Part shown: positions 27,248-42,200 of the stretch, in pieces
Layout: every line of letters starts with the position of its first letter
How positions within the stretch are numbered: the stretch's first letter is position 1
Assembly: GCF_000972845.2 (NCBI RefSeq)
Contig: NC_040017.1
Span: 66,938 to 130,937 of the forward strand
Source of the DNA: Larimichthys crocea
Taxonomy: Eukaryota; Chordata; Actinopteri; Sciaenidae
Direction of reading: 5' to 3'
DNA length: 64,000 nt
The notes under the pieces: generated by a model
Told to the model about the DNA's origin: nothing
The model's database searches: none
What the model saw: the letters and a program-made list of their open reading frames with translations, nothing else
Translations under genes and position numbers: made by a program

Positions 27248-30200
27248 TATTTGTACCCCACTGGGAGTCTTTTTAAGTCTGAACGTTTAATGTTTTCTGA
27301 CTCGGCCTTGGAACTCTGCACTACTGGGATATTAAGACAGAAAAACATCATCAGGACACCCCAGATAACCAAAGGGTCTTCTCCTTCTGCACAACCTCAC
27401 AGTTCTTAGTGCAGTGTTGTCCAGCAGATTCGAGACCCTCTTTGATTTGTCTTCCAACAATCAACAAAAATCATTTCACATTTATTTTGGAGGATTCAGG
27501 CTTTGGTGACAGTTTGGAGCTGCTGAGAAACAAATCTTCACAGCATGTTCAGAGATTAGCTGACTCTGAAAAGTTCCAGGGTTTTGAAATAAATGATGGG
27601 TAGTTGAATGAACCGTGCTGTCTCTGTGTCCTCTGCCTCTCCAGAAACTCTTTGGCAGCCACGAACCTTCATCTGTTCAGCTCTGGGTCTCCTACAACCG
27701 TCAGCCAATGAAAGCTGCCCAGTTCATGACCCGACATCCAATCACAGTAAGTCTCCTTTACGTGTACTATAGCAGCATGTCTGAAAGTATGTCTGAAGAC
27801 TAAATGATTAATTGATGTTGAAAGAGGGACCCTCAGTGCTTTACTGGACTCAAAGCTAAATGTCAGCATTAGTCAAATTTTTTGTGTAGCTGCTTGTGTA
27901 GAGACAACATTTAACATGTTTTCCAATCCAAAAACTCTTAACTGTGACTTTTTGACATTTACTATCGGACAGGTTTTGTGCACAACCTAAACAGAGGTGG
28001 ACTGAAATAGAGAAACAGAGAGCATGTTCTGACACAAAGATACACTGAAAAAACATACTTTTTAAATATTTTATATAAGAGGAGGTCAAGGGGACGTGAC
28101 ATCATGGAGGTATCATAGAGGACAGTAGATGTGAGGTGTAACAGAAGATGATGCCTGATGAACTGATGCCTGAGGCAGCTGTCAGAAGGAGAGGAGCTTC
28201 TGCTGACAGCTACTCAAATGTTTCTCAGTAAATTTGAAGAATATTACAGAATATTCATTTAGCATCAAGTTTATTTGAGTTATTTATTATATTTCAATTC
28301 ATCTCTGCGTTATATTTTTTCAGATGAAGCCTTTAGGATAATTTAAATTGTATTTTAAGTGTTTTTCTCCTGTACACGACTGGTCTGACTGGTCTGAACT
28401 TGTACATTTCCTTCTTACCTCAGAGGCATTCAGCGAATGCCACAAAGTCTCTCAAACCACTAAAACCTGTTCATACGACTGGTTCCTGCATGAGACCCAT
28501 TGATTTCTTATCAGTACCCAGTGTTACTTATCAGTAACATGTCGAAGGCTGGTGACGCACATAGCCACACAGATCTAAGAGGGTTAGCATCAGTTTGAAG
28601 TGACTGAGTAGATGATCTTGTTGTGAGATGTGGGAATTAATTAATTTATTATTCCTCCAATGTAAATGTCCAATATTATTTAAAGCATATTTGTTTCTTA
28701 TGACCGAGATCTGAACAAAGATGAGCAAAATGCTACGAGAAGGTGTGTAAAAAAAAAATAGCAACAACTATGGTATATGGTATAAGTAATTGAAGTAGTA
28801 GTAGGTTGTCTGGGGGTTACCTAGAGTCTGCTAGCTTAAGTAAAGGCCACACGAGCTGCTAGACAAACAAACAATACACAAACAGCTGGAGGCTCTGTCA
28901 GAGTCAAGTCGACACTCACACATAACACTATATATGGGCACTTACTACACCTAAGTCAATTGATAAGCCCAGTTCACTATCAGCCAGGCAAACAATGATA
29001 AGGTCAGCATAATAATAGGAGTGTACTTTTCCAACTAACACATGAACTGAGCACAACTGAAAAAAACAAAAGTATTTTATATGCATCGAATATTTCAAAC
29101 CCGTGCTTCACATGCAAACTTTTTTCAAGGTTTCGAGCGTATCTCGTTGCCTCCTTCATTGACAGGAAGTTGCTTGCATTTCAGAATTTCCTGTTTATTA
29201 AAGAGAGGCAGCAGTGTACTGTCAAAAAAATGCATTCAAATCTAGTTAGTACACATTGGGTTTTGTATATATTGCTACAGATATGTTCCCAACAAGGTCA
29301 GCAGTGCCTCCATGCTCAAGATTTTTTTTGTTGTGTTGTTGCATGTTTGGGGTCTACAGTACCTTGTAGAGAGCTAAGATAAAGAGCTTTATAAGGTTTT
29401 AGACCCCAGAGTTAACATGATAATCTAGATTATGGTCCCTAAATGATCATTAAATTTATAAGCTTGTATAAATTTGGCGATTGGCTCATCAGAGTTATCA
29501 TGAGTTACAGTCAGCAGCAGCACATCCCCAGCTCTGCTTCACTCCTGTCTGTTTCAGTACACTGTGGTTTACTTAAAATAAGCAATCTGCATGTGAACAG
29601 TGTGGTTCCCATTTCTAAAAATATGTGACACAATCAACTTCCTTTTGGCTTTGGTGGAAGAACCACCTACACTACTTTACACAGTACACACTCCATGTTT
29701 CCACTGTGATATCCAGCCTTTTCACACTGTGTCCAGTCATGTTATTGCATCTTCAGTCTAATCAGGCAGTGAACTAAAGATGACCTCCTCTTTTCTCCTA
29801 ACAGGAGTACTACATAGCAGATGCGTCAGAGGACCAAGTGTTTGTGTGTGTGAACCACCTGAACAACGTCACACACCTGTACATCTCAGACACACAGGGC
29901 CTGTCCTTCTCTCTGTCACTGGAGAATGTTCTGTACTACAGTCCTGAGGGCTCAGGCAGCAACACACTGATCAGGTACTACACACCACACACATACACAC
30001 TTTCTTGTTTCCATCACTTCAGAGGACATTACATTGACATACATTCAAGGTCTTTTTTTTTTTTTTTACATCAGTAACAGTATTAAGTCCTTCCCGCCAT
30101 GCTTTTCTGCTGCTTATATAAAGTTATCAAATAGTGAACTGAGGCTAAGCAGAAGTATAAAGTAGCATTGAACAGAAGCACAAGAACATCAGAATTATAC

Positions 30201-33200
30201 TTGAGTAGCTAACAAAACAAAACAAACAGAAAACCCCAACATGAGGTCCATTTGATAGCATTTTCCATCTGTATTATACAGCCTTATCAGCAGATTGTAG
30301 TTGCAGTTGTCATGGAGATCTGTGGATCTGTTCACATGTGGGCTCAGTGGCTGTTACCATTTTATCCACATCACTTACAGGACTTCCTGTTTCATCTGGC
30401 ATATAATTCATTATGAAGGTACATACAGTACATGAAGGTAGTTTGTGGAAAATAACATTCACTGAAACACTCGGGTATTATGTCAAGGTCAAGGTACACG
30501 CTATTAGCCTGATAATGGCACACAGATGTGAGGCCCTGGGTGTCATGATGGAAGGCGATGCAGTATCTGGGACGTCTCTTGTCTGCTTTGAAATGTTTTG
30601 TTTGGTGACATAGACCAATGGGTGGACAGAACAATCTTCTGCACTCAACATTATGTTATCATATTACATGAATCACCCTCATGGGTGCAATATCACCCTC
30701 TGCTCATCCATGCGCTCTCGTAATTCTATTGAGTGAGAAATAATATATTAAAGCAATAACAGTGCTGTTGGGAGTGCTGTTATATTGAATATCAGCACAG
30801 CTGTTATTCAGGCTGTTTTAGTTGAACGGTTTTGCCTCATTCCTACAAATCATCTGCCAATAAAAATAACGCTTGTAGCGAGTTCTTGAGGTGTTGAGGC
30901 AACAAAATCTAAAATGTACAGTTTGTATGGAATAACAGTTTATCTTTATGAATTATAGTCACGCTGAATTGGCGCAGCCTTCGGGAGCAATTTGGGCTTC
31001 AGTATCTTGCCCAAGGACACTTAGACATGCAGACTGGAGGAGCCTGGGATAAGCCACTCTACCTCCAGAGCCACGGCCTCCCTAAGACATCACACAAGTT
31101 GTTAGAGATGGCAAGCTATGACTGGTCAGGGTCTAAGTCAAATGAAAGAATTTAGTGACCATATATAGAGAAAAAACTCTGGTGTAGTCTTGTTTGCATT
31201 GAGCTTGACAGTAGCTGTGATACAGTCGAAAGCTCAAAAAACGGATCGAGTTGGGATTATTTAGCTCAAACTGTGATTTGTAAGAATTAATTTTCATGCT
31301 TAACAGTAGTTGCATTATTTGCTTTTGTACAAGCATAAATTTGTACCAGCATATAAAAATGAACCTGTATCAGGATAAATTAAGCACAGTCTGCAGACAA
31401 TTGAGTAGAGTCCCTAGCCACCTCAGGAAGTGCCAGTAAGGCCTCTAGTACCCATCATTACGAATGGGTGCTAACACTGATGACACAAAGGCTTGCAAAC
31501 ATAGATGAGTAATGCTTCTTTATCTAATAAAAGGCAACATATTGATGTCATGCCACAGCTCTGTCTGAACCCTGTGCTCTCGATTCATTGTTTTTCTGCT
31601 CACTCTTCTCCATAATCACATCAGGAAGATCCTGTGTCTTTGTTTTGGCAGAAGCAGTCACACAGCGTTGGCTCAGGTGTTTTGTCTGACTATGGTGATT
31701 CTTCCTGTTAATGAAATTAGTTGTGTCTCCTGTTTATGTAAACACAATGCATCCCCGTGCTGGACAGATTGGTTAGTCTGTGTGCGTGATTGTATGCACG
31801 CAAGCATGCAGTTGTTTTGCATCATTTCTGGGTAATGAAGTTTAAGCTTCCTGTTTAGCGCTCGGCGCTGTGTGAAAAGTTGCCTTGTACAGCTGTAATT
31901 TCAAAATGCTGATGCTTTTAGTTCACCCACGTTTGCCCTGCAGCGTCCTCGAGCCAAGTGAACAAGAGCATGTACAAGAAATACCAGCGATTTTTCAAAA
32001 ATCTATACAATGAATGAATCAGCAAAATGTTTCTTTTAGCTGTAGCGAGGCTAAAATGACCACACATCTCTGTTTTTAAATAGAAGTACAGCACCCCTCC
32101 TTCATTTGCTATGTCAGCAGCTGTGGTACATGAAGCAAAAATTCTGTGTCCCTCTCTGACCCTGATGATGATGATGTATCCCCTCTCTGTTTCAGGTACT
32201 TTGCCAATGAACCTTTCGCAGACCTGCACCGCGTGGAGGGGCTGCGAGGAGTCTTCATCGCCACACTCATCAACGGCTCGGTCAGCGAAGACAACATGCG
32301 ATCCGTCATCACCTTCGACAAGGGAGGGACGTGGGAGCTGCTGCAGCCACCTGCTGCCGACAGCCTGGGGGGAACTGTGGACTGCCAGGTACTGCTTGCC
32401 CCAACAAAAAAAAAACACAACCCCACCTCTCTGATCATTACAGTGCATATCTGATCATGCTGTGAAGTCATCAGCAGTGTTAACTCCCGTTTTCACCAAG
32501 CTGTGTCACAGCAGAGAGAACGTGACCTCTGTCTCCAAACAATGGTGAAGCAGCTGCGGGAAAGGATGTGGTTTCTTTTACAGGTGTTTAGAAACTGCGA
32601 TTCCATCGCTGCGTCTAGACTGTCGCTGGAGTGATTCGCAGATTAGTTGGCTGATTAATTGGCAATAATTCTGATAATTAATTAAGAGTTTGACGTGGTT
32701 GGCAAAAGCATCTTTAATGTGAGATTGATCTGTTTGTCTCTGTAAATTAGAACTGCGACTAATGATTATTTTCATCACTGATTAATCCGTCCATCATTTT
32801 CATGATCACCATTTCCAAGGTGATGTCCTCAAATGTCACTTTTTGTCCACTACTCAAAGATATTTACCATCAGAGAGGACAAAAGAAAAGAGAAAATATT
32901 CATAATCGAGAAGCTGAAATCAGGGAATTAAAAAAAGAACAGACGCAGATTAATCGATTATGAAAATAGTTTTTAGGGGATTGATTTAATAGTTTACAAC
33001 TAAGCGATTAATCCACTACATTGCACATTGCAGCTTTAGTGTAAATGGAATATTTTTGGATTCTGGACGGTTCAGCTGGTTTATATCTGGTGCAAAGCGA
33101 GCCATTGCCACTTGGCTCCACACCCTGAGGTTCACTCTATATCAGTTGGTTTTGCCTTCAACAGGTGATGCATTATTAGTACATTTTGTGGCCATGTCTT

Positions 33201-34916
33201 GTAGAGGAGTCCTGTGTCAACATCCAGTTTCCAAAGGTTCATTATTTATTTAAATGAACACAAATGAAATATCTTGTGATGTAACCTCTCCTCTCCTCTC
33301 CTCTCCTCTTTCAGCTCAGTAAAGGTTGCTCTCTTCACCTGGCTCAACGCTGGAGCCAGCTGTTCAACATCCAGCTCAGGAGGATGCCCATTTTATCCAA
33401 GGACTCTGCACCAGGACTCATCATGGCCACAGGTGGGACGACAAAAGCGGCAGTAATCCAAGACTCTCAAAATGCTGAGAAGTCCAGTTGACATCTATGT
33501 GCTGGAGTCAGGGACGGCTCCATATGAGGCTCGGTCTGCATTTTCTGGACTGCATAAATGAAATAAATTTAAGTGTTTGGATCACAAATTAGGTCTTTTT
33601 CAAAACTGTTCACCTCTTATTGTATTTTGAAAAGTTCTATCTCATGTTGGATGAAACATGTCAGCATGAGTATCTCTCAGTCAGGACAGATACATTTTGG
33701 GTGCCATCTTTCTTCCTCTTGTTGTGATGACAGATAAGCTCACCCTAAACAGGAAACTCAGCAGTCGGCCTCTGTGGCAATTGAGCTGCCTCTCTGTGTC
33801 TTTTAGCAGATATCAACTTCCTGTGTTACCCAAAACAGGAAATGTGCTTGCACGCTGCAATAACTAGAAGGTGCTCTTGTTCTGTCAAATCAGAAGTCGT
33901 AGGTAAAGGGAAACCTGTTTGAACACGCTGCAGACGGATGAATTCCTCCGAGTTTCTCTGTGGCAGCAGCAGAGTTTGTGCGTGCAGTTTGAAGCCTCTC
34001 TGCCTCTTCACAGCTGCTGAAAAACATTGATTTGGTGATACTCTCCAGTGTCTAGGAGGCTGCTTCCTCTGCACCCGACCAGTCCCTCTAATTAAATTCT
34101 TATTAGATAATGTGCATGCAGATAGAGAGGGAGACAGAGAGTGGAGGGAGGACTGGCAATCGGTGTTGCCATGTGCTTCGTTATCGCTCTCAAACAGATG
34201 GGCTAATTACTGCTGCAGCGCCCAGCGGGCACTCGACGGGTCAAACACACTCATGAATTCAGGCTGGCATGTACATACACAAACTGCACAGACGTGTTTA
34301 CATACTGCTCATATATTCCTCCACACATTTGACCAGTGTGTCATTTGAGATCATTATTAAAGCAGTATAATTATTACATCAAAGGGTTAGTCAGTGTGTT
34401 ACCAACTCCAGACGATAAGGCAGGCAGCTCAACCACACTGAAGTGAATCTGAGCTAACCCATTAACACAAATATTCTGATCATGAGACGCTGATAGTTCG
34501 ACCCATTTGACATTATTTCATTTCATTCATTCCAACTCAAACTAAATGTTGTAATAAGTGAAATGTTGTTCCTTTTAAAACATATAAACACCAGACATTA
34601 AGCACACGAGAAACATAAGAGCCTCGTGATGAAACATTAGAAGATCAGAGAAAACACCAGCAAATGTTCAAGATATAAAATATGTTGTATCTCGTTGACA
34701 TCCAGAAACGTCAGTATCTCCTAAATCTCGTTGTTGCTGACCTCCAGTCATTTAACTTTGAACTTGGCTGCAGTGAAGTGCATCTGCACCCCAGAACGTG
34801 GTGACATCACTGAAGGTTGTGGTTACAGACACATTTCTGCCCACACCTATCAGTCATGGTGGCTGTTTTACTTCTGCTTTTCAGCCTGTTAAGGTCCTTT
34901 TTAAATTGTGACGCTG

Positions 34917-34955
<39 letters not shown>

Positions 34956-35293
34956 GACAGCATGTTTGTGTTTTCCAGTTTCATTTGTTGTTTGTTTATT
35001 GTCTCGAGTCCTCTTGTCTCCTCGTGTGATGATGTTTAATGAGTCATTAGCTTGTTTTTATACAGACGCAGAGTGTAACTCATTTCGGTGGCACTTTACA
35101 GCGCTCAGCAGAGACACAGCAGACACAATCTGAGTTTAATCTGCGATTCTTCAACTCATTCAGCCTGAAATGAGATTTGATTAGCACGATTGATGTCTGC
35201 AGATGTAAGCAGGTGTTGTCTGCCCTAAAGCCAAAGGCGAACACTGCTGTATTCATTATCCAGTCCATAAAGTCCATTCATCTTGACGGAAGG

Positions 35294-35353
<60 letters not shown>

Positions 35354-38300
35354 CTGTGTGTTTCTGTGTGTGTGTTTCTGTGTGTGTAAAATGCCTTTTT
35401 GTCTTCTGCTTGCAGGATCTGTAGGCAGGAACTTGGCCAACAAGCCTAATGTGTATGTATCCAGCAGCGCTGGAGCCCGGTGGAAGGAGGTCAGTTGAAA
35501 ATCTGTCACAGATGACAAGAAAAACACAGTTTCTAAAACACAGTCACATGCACCACGTCCAGAGACTTTTCAACATGTCACAACACATTTGGACTCAGCA
35601 TTTGTACAGGCACGATGGACCTTTCAGCACTTTATGCTGCAATCAACCTTTTTTTTGAAAACACATCTAGAAGTAGCATTAGCATTAGTTCAACCGTAAG
35701 CTTGTTTACCGTATGTTTCACAGATATGGTGTGTTATTAATTGATTAGTGGCAGGTTTTATCCTGGAAGGCAGGAAAAATCTGTGAGCTCAGGTTTCATT
35801 TGCTCTGGCTGACACAGCTGGCTCCCCTTCAGTTCAAACTTAATTCCACCCGTCATGGCGTAGGTTGGCCACTCATAATCATTTATTAAATATAATTCTT
35901 GTCTCACGTTTCTCTGCTCTGATTGGTTATTGCGTCCAGTCTATAGGTCTGTCTAGTGCAAAGCAGGAGGCTCGCGAAACTCAAATCAAACTGTCAAACC
36001 AGGCAGTGTTGATCAAACATAAATCAAAAATCTGTTACTATTTCTCTCCTCGAATGTTCAGAAACATTTTTTATGATACTGTTTAGCTGGAATACAGGAA
36101 AGTTTATGATTGGTCGCCATTTTTCTGCTTGAAAATGGACCAAGCACCATCCTAAATTAAATGTGTAGCTCAGTGCTTTGTCAAATGCTTCGTTGCTCTG
36201 ATTGGTTGTAGGTCACATTTTGTTGCTCTGATTGGTGGAAAAATTTGTCCAGTTGCACCCTTATGAATTTTGGTATGTGCCCGTTAATAATGGTGCATGG
36301 AAATTGAAAATTAACTGGAAGATTCGCAAATGCAAATCAGTTTGATGATTCATTTAAAAAAACAGCTACCAAAACAACGAGCTGAAAGACACTAAAATGA
36401 GCCATAAATCTGAAGTGACCTGTAGACTAGGACTAGGATAAATCTCTGTGGGTTTGTTACTGTCCTTCCACACACTGTGAATATGAAAAATAATGTAGCG
36501 CAGCTTTAATTTTACTTAAACCTTCAGAAAACTGAAAATATGTTGTCGATGGATAACTGCATGTAGATGATTTGTCCTGCAGATATATTCAATAGACTAA
36601 ACCCGATGGTCCGTTCTTTCTGTTCTCCAGGCACTGGCAGGCCCTCATTTCTACACATGGGGTGACCATGGTGGTATCCTGATGGCTATTGCACAAGGAG
36701 GCCCCACCAAATATCTCAAGTAAGTCCAAATGACCCAACCTAACTCTGCCATTTTACCTGAACTAACAGTTTGAAGCATAAAACCCAGGAGAGGCCTGGT
36801 TTACGACTGGAACACTTCCATATGAAATCTCCAAACAAAGTCGAGCACATAAACGGCACCTGCCCCAGTGGATGTGCTCATTAGCCAGCAGGAGCAGATT
36901 GTGTGAGCGTCGAGCAGCTTGTTGTAGAGAAAAAACTGTAAATAAAGCTTCCCACAGGAAACAGAAGTCTAATAAAACACCTGTATAGCAACAGCAACAA
37001 CGCAGGCTATTCATATTCATGTGAAGGTTATACAATATATTAATATGAATACAGCTGACCTCCTTTACATACAGAGGAATCAGTTCTCTTACCCTGGTTA
37101 CTCAGTAACCTGCTTTTGCCTTTACAAATCAAGTCAATATAACTAGGTTATACTGTTCATTCTTAGCCTCATGTTAGATAGGTGTGTTTTCCACATCATG
37201 TTATCTTTCTCTATGTTCTGTTGTTGATTTAAAAAAAATGAATGGGTAGGCAGCACATGACAGGAAATCCTGGTAACTGATACAGATACAGGTTGCCAAC
37301 AATACATGCGTCATTGTTGCTTTTAATAAAATAAAGGGTTAAATACTATCGCCAAGTTCTTGGTCCTGGTGGAAATGTTAGGCCTGCTGTGTATGATATA
37401 ACTTCTGTTATGACTTGGTGCTATATGAATAAAATTGAACTGCATTGAAATACTTGCTGTGTCCCCGTTAGTTTCAGCACCAACGAAGGCGAGACGTGGA
37501 GCGGCTTCCAGTTCTCAGACAGGGAGGTGTATGTTTACCAGCTGCTGACTGAGCCCGGCGAGAAGAGCACCATCTTCACCATCTTTGGCTCCTACGCCGA
37601 CCAGAGGCACAGCTGGCTCATCCTGCAGGTCAACACCTCCGATGTGCTTGGTAGGTCGGCGGGTCTGAGGGAGGGAGGGAGGGAGAGAGAGCAGAGAGAG
37701 CTTTTATGTTCACAATCTTCAGCTTTAGCAACAACAGAGATTTATTTAGTTTATGTTTCATCTGCAGCAGAACGCATACATGTATTGATAATCTTTGAAT
37801 GATTGTTTCAGAGAGCTCCATGTATTCTCATGTGTTTTCACAACGTAATTAGGGTATGTTGAAGTGGAGTTATGTCAGATATTTATCCTACAGCAGTTCG
37901 GTGAAGCAGACAGGGAACCCTTTAAGTCTACTAGACGGAGTGTTTTATTACCTGAAATGGACCACCAGGATCATTAGTGAGTTCCTTGTCAGTGTCAGAT
38001 ATCTGTAGTTTCCCTCATTTTTTCCCTCCAGGTGTGCCGTGTTCTGAGGCCGACTACAAGCGCTGGTCTCCGTCAGACGAGCACGGTAACGAGTGTCTGT
38101 TAGGCAGAGAGATTACGTTCAAGAGGCGAGCTCCCCACGCTACATGCTTTAACGGAGAGGAGTTTGACCGGCCCGTCACCATCTCTAACTGCTCCTGCAC
38201 GCGGCAGGACTACGAATGGTTAGTAGTCGTAATAGCAAAAATGCCGGGTAACACAAGGTGCTTGACATAAGGGCGAGTTAATAAGTAACAAGCATGCATA

Positions 38301-39247
38301 ATAATATTACAATATGTCGTATTATAAACACGTTTATTACTACATTATAAGACATTATAAGCACTAAAGCCCTCATCACCTTTTACTTTCTCTCTTTCCT
38401 GTCTCTCATCAGCTGTCAGCTGACAGAAATAATAAGAAAAGCATAGTTAACTGTTAATAAGTGCATAACAAAGTATGTAGACTGTAGTGTAACGTTATTA
38501 TAAACTAATATTATTAACATTCTTAAGCAGTCTATGACCTGTTAATGTGTCTTACGTGTTCTTATAAATGCCTTTTTCACAATCTAACAGTTATCCTGTT
38601 TACAATGTTATTAACACACTTATATAGCCTCATTAACACATAATATTGTTTATAATCACCTTATAAGGTCTTATTACTATTAACTAATGCTTATTATTTG
38701 CATCTCAGTATAAAGTGCCCTCAAATGTTGAATTCTAAGTGATGATGAGTTCAGTCGTGTCCTCTTCCTTCAATCAGACTCGACAAATATCTCAACAGAA
38801 TTGTTTGATTGGAGTCCGTCTGTGACAGATTCATCTGACTGAATATGATTTATTAACAGTCATATATTTTCATGTACGGATTTATATTTATCTCTAAAAG
38901 TCTGTCCATACAATGATTATACTTGCTATCATAAATAGCTTTTGAAGACAAGATGAGGCTGATTCTCCGACACCACATTAGAATGACTCAGCTCAAAGAC
39001 TTTAAGATAAAAATCTATATTGATTAGATTTAGTGTGAGGGGGGACTTGTGTCATATCAGCAGCAGAGGTAGATACTGGCTGATGTCTCACTCATTAAAT
39101 TTGAATACCGGCAAACCAATACATCGGTTTAAGCCGACTCTGCACATTTTTATTGCTCCTCGAGCTCCCGTCACAACTCATAATGAGTGTGTCTGAAAAT
39201 GCACATCAGGTGCTGCCATTCAGCGTGGGGCAAAAGCTAACGGCCTG

Positions 39248-39299
<52 letters not shown>

Positions 39300-42200
39300 T
39301 TACTCTACCAACCACCCTTCCTCCTCCTCCTCCCCCCAGTGACTACGGCTTCAAGCTGAGTGAAGACTTGTCCCTGCAGGTGTGTGTGCCTGACCCTGAG
39401 TTCTTAGGTGACCTCTACGCTCCTCCAGTCCCATGTCCTGTCGGTACCACATACCGTCGCAGTAAAGGGTAAGCTGCTGCTGTCAGACTGTACAGTGCAG
39501 AAATGTGCTAGTTTAGCTCAGTGTTGCATCTACACCGCTGTGGATTCATGTTTACACAAGGAAATGTTGAGCTTTTTTACTCCCATTTGCATTTTGTCAT
39601 CAGGTTTTATTCAATAGAATAGAATTCTGAACTCTATTTTGACCAAAGCCAGATCCATGGACCCTATCAGGCAACGTTTTCTATTTGTATTTACTGTTGT
39701 CATAAAACTGAAGCAGGAAAACAGAGGTGAGAGCGAAACCTGAGCTTCAAGTAAAAAAATCAGATTCCCTTATTTGATATATCCAAATGATCTGTTCTTT
39801 GTTTTCTTTTGAAGCGTTGTAGTTTATCTGATCACCTTGTGGATTATTCACACCAGCCTGGAGCTTATTACATCATAATTTAAGACCTACAGTCATTTCC
39901 ATTAACTGTCACTACCTGAGAATTCCCCAGAGTGCAAAGCAGCCTTTGTTCTCTCTGGTTTGGTACCGTCATGGAGCTGAGAGCTGCTGCTGCTGCTGTC
40001 ACTTCATGTGTTTGGTGAGAGCGCCACTAAGTGTTTGCCTGAAGAAAAAACACTTCTTGTTTGGTTCCTCCTGCAGCTACAGGAAGGTGCCAGGCGACAG
40101 CTGTAGTGGAGGAGATGTGGAGTCCAGGCTGGATGGAGAGATGCTGCCTTGTCCTGTCGGAGGTGAACCTGCACTTTATCAAATCATCAGTCATGCTGAA
40201 TAACAGGAATATGAATCAGCTTTAGATTATTATCTGAAGCTGCTGCTTTCACACACACACACACACACACACGTGTGTGTTCATGATGATTTTGTTTGTT
40301 TTGTTTTCATCAGTATTTTCTGATGAACCTCCTTCACAAGCAGCAGTTTTCTTTTTGCTTTCATTTCAGCCAGTTTCCTGTCACTTCACTTTTATTCACG
40401 TTATGAATGTATTAGAATGTGTTAATTGCTGCTGAACACTTTAAACGCTTATCTTTTAAATCGAATGGAGAATGTGGCAGCTGTAGGATGAATTCTTGCT
40501 GTTTGCGTCTTAATTATCACTTGTGAACTGTTTTTAAATACTCCCACAGCTTGATTAAAAAAACGCTTAACTACTGTCATTCATTTTATTTATTTATTTT
40601 TTTTGTTTCCTAGATCTTTTTTTCTCTGTTCATTTCAACATTTTATTTTCTTATTATTTTCTAGCTTAATGAACAGAAAGTGCCATTTACTTCACCGTCA
40701 AGGCTTTAATTGACACTTCTCTATGCAACAATGTTGCTGAATTAAACAGACTTTTGACAATATGACTGTCTCTAAAAGAGCAAACAAGAATCAGAATAAA
40801 ACATAATATCCAATCGTCAAACTTAACAATCACAGTGCAATCTGCACACTAGTGTCATGATAGTATAGAATCAGGAGATTAATGTATCATCGTAGTCCTC
40901 TTGATAACTTTGTTATTCTTCACTGTAAGATTTTTTTTTTACTCCTGCTGGCTCTTTATAACATTCTGATGTGAAACTCTGGACCTCTCAGCTCCAGAAG
41001 GTTGAACCCTGAAGTTTAGCTTATTAAAAAATGAATCACTGGAATGGAAGATGAAGACTGAATGAGAGTAAATCTGCAAATCATTCTGAAGATTTTACTC
41101 TGAATTGTATCTTGTATATATGGAGTAATTTAAAAGATATAATCACATACAGACAGAATATTACGTCAGTACAAACTGTATCATGTGATTAGTTTGTGTT
41201 TCTCTTCCTGTGCTCTTTCAGAGAGTAACGAGTTCATCCTGTACGCTGTGAGGAACTCCATCCATCGCTATGACCTGGCCACAGGCACAGATCAGGCCCT
41301 GCCTCTGGCTGGCCTCAGGGAGGCCGTGGCTCTGGACTTTGACTATGACAGGAACTGCCTGTACTGGGCTGACATCTCACTGGACACCATCCAGGTCAGT
41401 GAGGAGGTTCCAGCCTTCTTTGCCTCGGGTCAGAGTGGTTTGTTTAGTGTCCTGTGCTCATTGATGTGAGCATAGAGACTCAAGAGAAGCTTCTTTTTCT
41501 GCATGTGAAATGAATGTAACTGTACCTGCTCGGTATCATGCAGCAGCACAATAATCTCACCAAGGTTTCCCTCCTCTCTCTCTGCTGCAGCGGCTGTGTC
41601 TGAATGGCAGCACAGGTCAGGAGGTTGTGGTGAGGAAAGATCTGCAGAATGTTGAGGCTCTGACCTTTGACCCCATCAGTAGACTGCTGTACTGGGTTGA
41701 CGCCGGAGCACAGAAGATTGAGGTATATGAGTGTGTACTTGTTCTTTGTACATGTGATTGTACTTCATATTGTGACACAGTTCAGTGTTTACCACACGAT
41801 TTTGTCAGACTGTCGAGGGTGGACCAGTTTGGTGCACTATTAATGGTGCTCCAAGGGCTGATTACTGATCACAGGAAGCAGTGTTGGACAATACCGATCA
41901 CAGAGTGGAGCGGGTTGTGTTAATAAGGTTGTTCGTAGATGTCTTACCCTCAGAATGCTGTTTTTTTTCCCCACAACCCTATAGCCTGATGACATTTCTT
42001 TGATTAGTTCATTCTTTTCTGTGGTCCAAACTGAAACTGATGAAACGTTTCACTGCTTTTGAAGGTGTCTAACCCTGACGGCGACCTGCGTCACACTCTG
42101 CTCAACTCTTCTGTCCTAGAACATCCCAGAGCTCTGGTTCTGCTGCCTGGAGAGAGGTGATATACACATTCACATACTCCCTCTTTGTCATGATAAATTC

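Larger units (their letters stand above)
12323..27644 (+). other. sorl1 intron 6 (15.3 kb)
   Basis: The largest intron. It contains a LINE tail (12478), a Tc1-like fragment (12832-13242), a dispersed repeat (13555-13770), another LINE tail (15331), an inverted L2-like end with nested hAT element (17430-17910), hAT-like fragments (18195, 20027), a SINE tail (23885-24010), an unclassified repeat (24040-24450) and microsatellites (23500, 26932, 27095). I see nothing identifiable in 13780-15320, 15380-17280, 18420-20020, 20170-22240, 22450-23490 or 24460-26930. Confidence 0.8.
33433..35415 (+). other. sorl1 intron 10
   Basis: 1.98 kb. Contains an AC microsatellite (34919-34952) and a long GT microsatellite (35295-35388) just before exon 11. 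Nothing else recognised. Confidence 0.75.
38219..39339 (+). other. sorl1 intron 14
   Basis: 1.12 kb. Contains an AT-rich repeat (about 38280-38725) and a TC microsatellite (39253-39295) feeding the exon 15 acceptor. Confidence 0.75.

Noticed and set aside
26904..27290. 128-codon ORF
   Set aside because: Made of translated AC and TC microsatellites (THTHTH, SLSLSL).
35225..35527. ORFs on both strands over the GT repeat
   Set aside because: Translated microsatellite; the only real coding part here is exon 11.
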